A stretch of DNA of 64,000 nt from NCBI GenBank assembly GCA_963772975.1, contig CAVYZH010000010.1:62001-126000 (forward strand). The letters run 5' to 3'. Of the stretch, positions 15,515 through 23,067 are shown piece by piece. This DNA comes from AC-32 sp963772975 (GTDB taxonomy: Bacteria > Actinomycetota > Thermoleophilia > Gaiellales > Gaiellaceae). The stretch's first letter is position 1; every line of letters starts with the position of its first letter. The position numbers and the translations under genes were made by a program. Under the pieces are notes generated by a model. The model was not told the origin of the DNA and did not search any database. It saw only the letters and a list, made by a program, of their open reading frames with translations.

Positions 15515-17064
15515 CGCCACGGCGGACTCCGTCGCAGCAGCCGCTTGGCAACCAGGGTGCCGGAGCCCGCACCGAGCCCCGGCCCGGGATGAGTGCTCGC
15601 GCCGATGTGCCAGAGCCGGTCGACCGGCGTCGCGTGCCCCGGGCTCGATGGCAGCGGGCGCCAGAGCAGGTTCTGGTCGAGCTGTAGGGCGCCGGAGTAC
15701 GGGTCGCCCTGGTGGAGGTTGACGTTCGCGGCCTGCAGGTCGGCCGGCGAGAGCGTGACCCGCTTGCGGATCGAGCTCTCGAGGTTCGGCACGTGCCGGG
15801 CGATCCTTGCCTGGATCCGGTCGGCGTAGCGCTCGCGCAGCTCCTCTGTCCACGTGCCGGCGCCGGTCTCGAGCTCACCCGCCGCGTCGCCTCGCACATG
15901 CCACGGCAGCTCCTGCAGCTGGATCCAAAGCAGCCCGGCGCCCTCGGGTGCGCGGCTCGGGTCCATCGTCAGCGGCTGGCCGACGACGACGGTCGCCTCG
16001 GCCGGAAGCAGGCCGCGCTCGGCCTCGTTGACCGCGCGCGAGACGCCGTCGAGGCCGGGCGTCAGGTGGACGACCGCGGTTTGGCCGAGCCGCTCGTCGC
16101 CCTCCCAACGCGGCGGCTCGGAGAGCGCGAAGTGAATCTGCATCTCCGAACGCCCGTACCGGAAGCGGCGGCCCAGGTCCTCGTGCCCTTCGACCAGCCG
16201 CCCGTAGAGCTGGGTCGGCGTGACGTTCGCGACCACCGCCCGCTCCGCCGCAACCTCCTCGCCGTCCGCGAGCCGCACGCCCGTCGCCCTGCCGTCGCGC
16301 ACCAGTACGCGCTCGACGTCGCGGCCTGCCTCGCACGTGCCGCCGTGGTCCTCGATCAAGCGCACGAGCGCCTCGACGAGCTTCGCGCCGCCGCCGCGCG
16401 GAATCGGCATGCCGCCCTCTTGCACCGCGACGCCGATTACCTGCGTCATGAACCCCGAGCCTGCCGCGTCCGGGCCCAGGCCGGTGTGCAGCACCCACGG
16501 CGCGAGCACGCCGTGCGGACGCCCCGAGGCGAAGGACTGGGTCAGCCAGTCGCGGCTCGAGGCGAGCACGTTTCCCGTGAACTCGACCGCGCCCTTGCGC
16601 CCGAGCCGGCGATACGCCTTCAGCCCGAGCTTGAGCCCGTCGCGAGACCACAGCTCGGTGCCGAGCACGCCGAACGCGAGGTCGGCGTTCGGGAGGAAGG
16701 ACTCGACAGCGCCCGCCCACTCGGGCCCGAGCTCGGCGACGTTGGCCTCGGTCGAGCGCAGCAGGAACGTCGCCGTCCCGTCGGGGCAGAGGGTCGCCGT
16801 CGGGTGATCGGTGTTCAGATACTCGAGCCCGCGCGCGGTCAGCGCGTCGCCGAGCTCGGCGTGCGCAGCGCCGCCGACCCAGAGCGGATGCCACGCGCTG
16901 AAGACGTCGTGCAGGTACCCGGGCTCGGTGAGCGCTGCGGTGCGGATGCAGCCGCCGAGCTCGTCCTCGCGCTCGAGCACCCGCACGTTCCAGCCGCCGC
17001 GGGCGAGCAGGGCCGCGCAGGCCAGCGAGTTGATCCCGCTGCCGATGACGACCGCGTCAGCCAT
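15511..17064 (-). CDS. Phytoene-desaturase-like FAD-dependent oxidoreductase
   Basis: 517 aa from ATG at 17064, overlapping the upstream stop by 8 bases. The N-terminal dinucleotide-binding motif VVIGSGINSLACAALLARGG is followed by the extended FAD motif EREDELGGCIRT. The C-terminal FAD contact reads LWHIGASTHPGPGLGAGSG, as in phytoene desaturase/PYROXD2-type proteins. No membrane anchor seen. The family includes carotene desaturases, but there is no phytoene synthase or other carotenoid gene here. Within this island an oxidation of an amine or C-C bond of the catabolic substrate is more likely than carotenoid synthesis. Confidence 0.82.
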   Translation of the reverse strand: MADAVVIGSGINSLACAALLARGGWNVRVLEREDELGGCIRTAALTEPGYLHDVFSAWHPLWVGGAAHAELGDALTARGLEYLNTDHPTATLCPDGTATFLLRSTEANVAELGPEWAGAVESFLPNADLAFGVLGTELWSRDGLKLGLKAYRRLGRKGAVEFTGNVLASSRDWLTQSFASGRPHGVLAPWVLHTGLGPDAAGSGFMTQVIGVAVQEGGMPIPRGGGAKLVEALVRLIEDHGGTCEAGRDVERVLVRDGRATGVRLADGEEVAAERAVVANVTPTQLYGRLVEGHEDLGRRFRYGRSEMQIHFALSEPPRWEGDERLGQTAVVHLTPGLDGVSRAVNEAERGLLPAEATVVVGQPLTMDPSRAPEGAGLLWIQLQELPWHVRGDAAGELETGAGTWTEELRERYADRIQARIARHVPNLESSIRKRVTLSPADLQAANVNLHQGDPYSGALQLDQNLLWRPLPSSPGHATPVDRLWHIGASTHPGPGLGAGSGTLVAKRLLRRSPPWR

Positions 17065-18204
17065 TCGCCAGCTTGCGGAACTCCTCGTCGCTGACAAGGC
17101 CGCGCTTCCGCATGCCGAGCGCCTTCACCTGCGCGAGCACCTCCGCCTGTCGCTCTTGTGGCAGGTCGAGCCCAAGCTCCTCGGCCTTGATCCGGATCGA
17201 GTCGAGGCCGCTTTTCTTGCCGAGGACGATCCCGCGCTCGGCCGCGACAAGCTCGGACGAGTACGGCTCGATCGAGGGCGGGTCGTGGAACTGGCTCGCG
17301 ACCGCGCCGCTTTCGCGGCGGAAGAGCGTCTCGCCCGTGACGGGTTTCCACGGCTCGAGCGCGTAGCCGGAGAGCTCGCGCACCCGCTCGGAGACCCCGC
17401 GGGCGCGATCGAGGCGCAGGTTCGACTCCACGCCATAGAGCGCGGCGAGCGTGAGCGCCACCTCGATCAGGTTCGCATTCCCCGCGCGCTCGCCCATGCC
17501 GTTGATCGTGCCGTGCACCCAGCGCGCGCCGGCCCGCACCGCCGCGACCGCCGCCGCGGTCGCGAGGCCGAAGTCGTTGTGCCCGTGAAAGTGCACGGGG
17601 ATGTCGGGCCCGACCCACTCGACCGTTCGGCCGACGAGCTCCGCGACGGCCTCCGGCGAAGCGATCCCGAGCGTGTCCACGACGGCGACCTCCTTCGCGC
17701 CAGCGTCGACCGCACTCTTGTAGGCCTGCTCGTAGAAGTCCGGCTTCGCCCGCGTCGAGTCGACGCCGAAGAAGGCCGCGTGGATCCCGTGATCGGCCGC
17801 GAAGCGCATGGCGCCGGTGATCCGGTCGAGCATCTTCTCGCGCGAGACGCCGATCGCCTCGAGCTTGAGGTCCGAGATCGGCGACTCGATCACCGACGCG
17901 CTCACGCCCAGCTCGACAAGCGCCTCGAGGTCGGCGGGCACGGCACGGGAGAAGCCCCAGATCTCGGCCTTCAGCCCGCGTCTGAGATCAGCTTGACCGC
18001 GTCCCAGTCGTCCTGCGAGACGCGCGGGAAGCCGGCCTCGATCCGGTCGATCCCGAGCTCGTCGAGCAGCCGTGCGATCTCGAGCTTCTGCTCCGGGTCG
18101 AGCACGACACCAACCGTCTGCTCGCCGTCTCGGAGCGTCGTGTCATAGAGCCCGACCTTCCCGCCGAGGCGGTGCGGGTCGTTCAGCTCGCCCGTCCAGA
18201 TCAC
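17057..18204 (-). pseudogene. DRE-TIM aldolase/synthase (homocitrate/isopropylmalate synthase-like), frame broken once
   Basis: Two frames make one protein of about 382 codons. The N-terminal 77 residues (GTG at 18204, GTGA overlap with the M24 gene) contain LYDTTLRDGEQTVGV, the catalytic Arg-Asp signature, and GIDRIEAGFP. They stop at TGA (17973-17971) right after KLISDAG. In the other frame the sequence goes on as LKAEIWGFSRAVPADLE and runs to 17057, with VHFHGHNDFGLATA (metal His-x-His), GERAGNANLIEV and LGKKSG. A single missing C near 17975 (GGCTG for GGCCTG) explains the break. It would condense or cleave a 2-oxo acid, with acetyl-CoA if it is a true synthase. Confidence 0.75.
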
Positions 18205-19362
18205 CCGCGCACCACGCCGTCGGGGAACGAGGAGAGCTTGTCGAGCCCGTCCGCCGTAACGAGGAAGTTGTCCTCGACACGCAGCCCGCCGCCACCCTCC
18301 CAGTAGATCCCGGGCTCGATCGCGAGCACCATGCCCTCCTCGACCGTGCCGCCGCCCGCCTGGTGCGCGTACGGCGGCTCGTGCGCGCGGGCGCCGACCC
18401 CGTGCGCGACCGGGTGGCTCGGCTGGCCGGGGTAGCCGGCCTCGGCGATGCCGTCGCGAACGAGACGGTCAAGCTCGGCGAGGCTCGCGCCCGGGCGACA
18501 GTGCGTCGAGCGCGCGTTCGTAGACGGCGAGGAGCGCTGCCTCGAGCTCGACGTACTCGGATCGCAGCTGGCCAGGGCAGAGGTTCTTGGTGTGGTCGCA
18601 CCAGTAGCCGTCGGCGCAGACCCAGATCTCGAACAGCGTCGGCTCGTCCTCGGCCACCGGCAAATCACCGGTCGCGGTGAAGGTCTTGATGCCCGGCCCG
18701 GACCAGACCAGCGAGAAGCCGAGCGCCAGCTCGACCTTCCCCTCCCAGCCCGTGCCCGCTCCGTGGACGAACCCGTTCCACATGGCGCCCGCCTCGGACT
18801 CCTTCATCCCGGGCCGCAGCAGCAAGCGGCAGTGATCCATCGCGGCGGCTGCGATCTCGTTGGCGAGCCGCATCCGCTCCAGCTCCTGGGCGGTCTTGAT
18901 CGAGCGCGCCCGGGCGAGCAGCGGCGTCGCGTCGGCGACCTCCGTCCCGAAGGCGTGGAACCAGTCGTGGGTGAACGTGGTCGGCTCACCGACCATGCGG
19001 TCGGAGGCCTGCGTCCCCAGTGAGAGCTCGAGCCCGATCGTGCCGAAGTCACGTGCGGCGGCGGCCGCAAGCTCCGTCGTGCGCGCAAGCGGCGGGCGCG
19101 GGTCGTCGTCGGCGTAGCCGCGCAGAAAGCGAACGTCGGTCGTCCACGCGGTTCGCTCGGCGTCCTCGGCGGACGCCTCGAGGCAGACGAGCACCGCCTC
19201 GCCCTCGCGCGGGAAGACGACCGCCTCGTAGCCCTTCATGCCCCAGAAGTTGGTGAGGTAGACGACGTTGTCGGGGGCCCGCACGACGAGCGCGTCGAGC
19301 CCCTCGTCCGCCATCAGCGCTCGGACGCGTTCGAGCTTCGTCTCGTCCCGCGGCCAGCTCAC
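18201..19362 (-). pseudogene. M24 family metallohydrolase (Xaa-Pro-dipeptidase-like), frame broken once
   Basis: GTG at 19362. The first frame gives 297 residues: N domain (DALVVRAPDNVVYLTNF) and the first half of the pita-bread domain with LFEIWVCADGYWCDHTKN (second metal Asp kept, first Asp position is Glu). It ends after ALDALSPGR. The other frame continues with ASLAELDRLV, then VAHGVGARAHEPP (metal His), LAIEPGIY (metal Glu) and LRVEDNFLV (metal Glu). One extra base near 18498 explains the shift. The total of 387 codons is normal for the family. Unlike the M24 homologue at 7162 this one keeps a metal site. Substrate unknown. Confidence 0.75.
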
Positions 19363-19452
19363 GACTGGATCGTCACGCTTTCGTCACACCTCCGGCACAG
19401 ACATGCGCGGAGTTCCCGGCTAGCGTCTCCGCCGAGGGCGGTGGGTAGCACG

Positions 19453-19471
19453 CCCCACCCTGTGGGTGGGG
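19453..19471. terminator. Perfect 8-bp hairpin in a gap of the island
   Basis: CCCCACCC-TGT-GGGTGGGG lies in the 130-base gap between the FAH-fold gene (stop 19493) and the M24 gene (start 19362). All neighbouring gene junctions overlap, so this hairpin may mark the end of the upstream transcription unit. No T-run is present. Nothing else is seen in the gap. Confidence 0.35.
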
Positions 19472-19492
19472 GTACGGGTTCACGCGCGTGCG

Positions 19493-20361
19493 TCACCACT
19501 CGACTCGGAGCGGGGCCGGCTCGCCGTGGGCCTCCTGCCACGAGACGACCGGATTGCGCAAGACGCCGATCCGCTCGATCTCGGCTTCCATCACGTCGCC
19601 GGGTTTCAGGTAGAGCGAGGCGGGATCGTCGCTGAACCCGCGACGCCGCTCACCGTTCCCGTCGAGACGACGTCGCCCGCCGAGTACCCGAGCGCCGAGT
19701 AGTGGCTCAGGATCTCCGGGATCGTCACGGACATGTTGCTCGAATGCGAGGTCTGCCGCGGCTCGCCGTTCACGCGCAGCTCCATCGCCAGGTCGTGCGG
19801 GTCGGGGATCTCTTCCGGCGTCACGATCCACGGCCCGAGCGGGCAGAAGGTGTCGATCCCCTTGCAGAACGAGAACACGCCGGACCGCATCTCGCGCCGC
19901 TGGATGTCGCGCGCGGTGATGTCGTTGAAGATCACGTAGCCGCCGATGTAGTCAACGGCCTCCTCCGGCGAGAACCACTTGCCGGCCTTCCGGATCACCA
20001 CCGCGAGCTCGAGCTCGTAGTCGAGCTCCTCGGTCAAGTGCTCCGGATACACGACCGGGTCGTCCGGCCCGATGATCGCGTCCACGTTCTGGAAGAACAC
20101 GATCCACGGCGCGATCTCGTGCGACCAGGCGACGTTCTTCGACTCCTCCTCGTGCTCGCGGAAGTTGCCGGCCGTGTGGAAGAACTTCTTCGGCACGATC
20201 GGCGCGCGCAGCCGCACGTCCTCGAGCGCGTGCTCGGCGCCGGTCGCCCGCGCCACCGCGCCGGCCTCGAAGTAGGCGCGCATCGACGGCGCGTCCAGCT
20301 CAACCACGCGGTCGTCGCGGAGCTCGCCGACCAGGCCGTCGTCAAAGGTGACCAGCTTCAT
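19493..20361 (-). pseudogene. Fumarylacetoacetate-hydrolase-fold enzyme, frame broken once
   Basis: ATG at 20361 (ATGA overlap with the M20 stop). The first frame codes about 240 good residues: FHTAGNFREHEEESKN, then ELDYELELAVVIRKAGKW (metal Glu-x-Glu and Asp/Lys region), YVIFNDITARDIQRR, KGIDTFCPLGPWIV and DVVSTGTVSGVAG. It then runs out of frame. The other frame continues as FSDDPASLYLKPGDVMEAEI and VLRNPVVSW to the stop at 19493. One base missing in the CCC/GGG run near 19637 explains it. Family members hydrolyse C-C bonds of acylpyruvates, hydrate or decarboxylate oxo-dienoates; typical of aromatic degradation. Confidence 0.78.
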
Positions 20362-21584
20362 GCGACCCCGCAGACGCGCTGGGCGGTCAGGGCGTAGACC
20401 TCTGCCGTCCGGACGAGCCCGTCGATCTCGAGGTTCTCGCCCAGCTCGACGTCCATCAGCCCCGTGGAGGTGCCGTAGTTGACGGTGGGGATCCCGTACC
20501 GCGTCAGCGCGGACGCGTCGCTGAACCAGCGCGTGACGTCTCGCTCGGGCTTCGCCCCGAACACGCTTTCGTGAGCCTCGTCGATCGCCGTGACGAGCGC
20601 GTGGCCCTCGTCGATCTCAGCTCCCGGCGCGGTCACGTAGACCTCGCCCTCGATCCCGTAGTCGGGGAAGCGCCCGGCGAGCGAGCGCACCCACTCGAGC
20701 ACCTCTCGGCGCGCGATGCCCATCGCCTTCGTCGGCGGCACGCGCACGTCGAGGAAGAGATCGGTGTGGTGCGGCGTGCGTGAGACTCGCCAGCCGAACC
20801 CGCCTTCGATCGCGCCGACGTTGACGATCGCCTTCGCGCCGCGGTAGGCGTTGGCCGGGTCGTCCTCCCACGTCGGGATCCACTCCTGCACGGCCTCGAG
20901 CACGCGGTTGGCACGGAGGATCGAGTTCTGGTCGCGCTGGCCTTCGCTGAACGCCGTGTGGATGAAGTTGCCGTGCACGCGGATCCGGAGCCACAACGCG
21001 CCGAAGTGCCCGAGTACCACCTTTCCCTCCGTCGGCTCGCCCAGCAGGCACATGTCCGCCACGCCGCCGTGGCTGACGAGATAGCGCGTGCCCGCCGCGT
21101 AGCCACGGTACTCGGCGCCCTGAGCGTCCCCGTACTGCGTTTTCTCGATCTCGCCGCAGACGGCCGCGACCAGTACGTCGCCGCGCAGCCGCACGCCAGC
21201 GTCGAGCAGCGCGCGCACCGCCTCCACATAGCACGCGAGCGCGCCCTTCATGTTCGAGATCCCGAGCCCGTAGAGACGGCCGTCTCGGACGAACGGCTCG
21301 GGCTGGAAACCGGGCACCTGCTGGAGCCACGGCTCACGCCCCGAGTACGAGGTGTCCAGGTGGCCGTTGAACATCAGCGACGGCCCTTCACCTGCGCCGG
21401 CCAGCGTGCCGAGCACGTTTGCGCGCCCTTCCTCGACCTGCTGCCACTGCACCTGCAGGCCGAGCTCCTCGAAGGTGGCCTGCAGGAAGCGCGCCAGCTG
21501 CTCCTCGCTGCCGGTGAAGCTGGGGATCGAGATCGCCTTGCTCGCCCAGTCGACCAGCCGGTCGCGGTCGATCTCGAGCACCAT
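20358..21584 (-). CDS. M20 family amidohydrolase / deacylase (ArgE/DapE type)
   Basis: 408 aa from ATG at 21584, sharing one base with the upstream stop (TGATG). Metal-site motifs are FNGHLDTSYSGREPW (His and catalytic Asp), LGISNMKGALAC (bridging Asp replaced by Asn in the usual GxxDMKG), VAAVCGEIEKTQ (the E-E pair reads G-E) and CLLGEPTEGKVV (Glu). The dimerisation domain follows, and the last His position lies in the YGIPTVNYGTSTG stretch. The changes at DMKG and at the general base Glu-Glu are notable; activity may be altered. It would cleave an amide (N-acyl or N-carbamoyl) in the cytoplasm. Confidence 0.82.
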   Translation of the reverse strand: MVLEIDRDRLVDWASKAISIPSFTGSEEQLARFLQATFEELGLQVQWQQVEEGRANVLGTLAGAGEGPSLMFNGHLDTSYSGREPWLQQVPGFQPEPFVRDGRLYGLGISNMKGALACYVEAVRALLDAGVRLRGDVLVAAVCGEIEKTQYGDAQGAEYRGYAAGTRYLVSHGGVADMCLLGEPTEGKVVLGHFGALWLRIRVHGNFIHTAFSEGQRDQNSILRANRVLEAVQEWIPTWEDDPANAYRGAKAIVNVGAIEGGFGWRVSRTPHHTDLFLDVRVPPTKAMGIARREVLEWVRSLAGRFPDYGIEGEVYVTAPGAEIDEGHALVTAIDEAHESVFGAKPERDVTRWFSDASALTRYGIPTVNYGTSTGLMDVELGENLEIDGLVRTAEVYALTAQRVCGVA

Positions 21585-22615
21585 CAGCGGACGGCCGGCA
21601 GGACGCGCTCGCCGAAGAGCCGAATCTGCTCGTGCCGCCGGTCGCCCCAGAGCTCGAGCATCACATGCGTGCAGCCGGCCTCCTGGTACTCCTCGATCGC
21701 GGCGATGCAGTCGTCCGGCGTGCCGGCAATCGGCTTGCACTTGTCGAGCAGCGCGTCGGTGACTTCGGCCTTCGCCGCGAGGCGGCCGCCCCGCTCCATC
21801 GCCTCGGCGACCGGCCGAATCTCGTCCTGCTCGATTTCCGCGAGCTCGAGCAGCGTGTCGGCCGCGCCCTGGATGTTCTGCACCTTGTTGGCGAGGTACA
21901 TGGCGGCGATCTCACGCGCGCCGTCTCGGCCGACGTGGCGGTCGCTCTCGTGGATCGAGGCGACGATCGTGCAGCCGATGTCGATGTCCGCGGCCACGTT
22001 CTTGCGCGTGTACCCGACAAAGGCCGGAGTGGTGATCGAAGGGGTCAGGCAGCCGTCGCCGATCTCGCCCGCGAGCGTCTGCATCTTCGGCGCGGTCGCG
22101 GCCACATAAACCGGAGGCACCTCGCGCGGTGCGTCCGCGTCGGCCGCGAGCGGGGGCACGGACGCGCTCCACGCCGAGCCCTCGTACTCGAAGGCTTCGC
22201 CGCCCAGCACCCCGCGCGCGATTTCCACCGCGTCGCGCATCGGGCCGAGCGTCTTCTTCGTCTGCAGCTTCGCGTTGTTGAGGAAGATCTTCGAGGTCCC
22301 GAAGCCGAGAATGAACCGGCCGGGACCCGCCGCCTCTTGCACCACGCGCGCGTCCATCGCCGCCTGCACCGGATGGCGGGTGAATGGCGAGATGATCCCC
22401 CAGCCGACCGTCAGCCGCTCGGTCTCGCGGGCGATCACGGCAGAGGCGACGGTCGAGGAGCGGGCCTCCATGCCGTGCTTGCGCCACCAGGGGTAGGCCT
22501 CGGCGAGCCAGATCGTGTCCATCCCCGCCTTGTCCATCGCACGCGCGGAGGCGACCATCTCGTCGAGCGGCTCCATTGTCAGCTGCATGACCCCGATCCG
22601 AAAAGGCGGGGGCAC
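21584..22615 (-). CDS. LLM-class (F420 or flavin-dependent) oxidoreductase
   Basis: 343 aa from GTG at 22615, sharing one base with the TAG of the CoxG-like gene. Luciferase-like TIM barrel: IGVMQLTMEPLDEMV strand 1, DTIWLAEAYPWWRKHG, GWGIISPFTRHPVQAAM, GPGRFILGFGTSK and VYVAATAPKMQTLAGE. The family resembles methylene-tetrahydromethanopterin reductase and F420-dependent dehydrogenases of actinobacteria. The cofactor (F420 against FMN) cannot be proved. It is placed between a molybdenum hydroxylase and an amidohydrolase, so it probably reduces a ring or imine intermediate. Confidence 0.83.
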   Translation of the reverse strand: MPPPFRIGVMQLTMEPLDEMVASARAMDKAGMDTIWLAEAYPWWRKHGMEARSSTVASAVIARETERLTVGWGIISPFTRHPVQAAMDARVVQEAAGPGRFILGFGTSKIFLNNAKLQTKKTLGPMRDAVEIARGVLGGEAFEYEGSAWSASVPPLAADADAPREVPPVYVAATAPKMQTLAGEIGDGCLTPSITTPAFVGYTRKNVAADIDIGCTIVASIHESDRHVGRDGAREIAAMYLANKVQNIQGAADTLLELAEIEQDEIRPVAEAMERGGRLAAKAEVTDALLDKCKPIAGTPDDCIAAIEEYQEAGCTHVMLELWGDRRHEQIRLFGERVLPAVR

Positions 22616-23067
22616 TAGCCCGCGGCCTGAGCCTGCTTGACCTGCTCGTCGAGCGCGGCCAGCACCTGCTGCACCTGCTGGTTGACGATCGGCTGGAGCA
22701 CACGCTGGCCCATCGAGCCGACCGGGCCGGCGATGCGGACGTCCGCCTCCCACTCCATATTCGTCCCGGCTCCGGCCTCGCTGAGCGTGAACGCCGTGGT
22801 CATGCTCAGGATCGCACCGACGCCGTTGCCCTTGATCGCCAGGCGCGCGAACTCCGGCTCGCGCTCCTCGGTCTTCTCCATGTCCATCGTCATGCCCAGT
22901 GTGCCGAGGCCGAGCGGAATCTTGACGTTGGCGCGCCAGCGGCGGTCGTCCTCGACGTCGAAGCTCTCGACGCCCGGCATCGTGGCCGCCATCGAAGCGG
23001 GGTCGTTCAGGACGTACCAGACGGCCGCGCGCGGCGCGGCGAAGGTGCGCGCCCCCGCGACCCTCAT
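22615..23067 (-). CDS. coxG: CoxG-like SRPBCC protein
   Basis: 150 aa, ATG at 23067, overlapping the CoxL-like stop (ATGA). START/SRPBCC fold: MRVAGARTFAAPRAAVWYVLND, MPGVESFDVEDDRRW, and a C-terminal amphipathic helix (VLAALDEQVKQAQAAG). CoxG proteins accompany form I and form II CO-dehydrogenase-like molybdenum hydroxylases, probably for membrane attachment or maturation. Its position directly after the large subunit gene fits. Confidence 0.85.
   Translation of the reverse strand: MRVAGARTFAAPRAAVWYVLNDPASMAATMPGVESFDVEDDRRWRANVKIPLGLGTLGMTMDMEKTEEREPEFARLAIKGNGVGAILSMTTAFTLSEAGAGTNMEWEADVRIAGPVGSMGQRVLQPIVNQQVQQVLAALDEQVKQAQAAG

Noticed and set aside
15511..17064. Carotenoid desaturase as the role of the FAD enzyme
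   Set aside because: No phytoene synthase, cyclase or prenyl-related gene is near; the context is catabolic.
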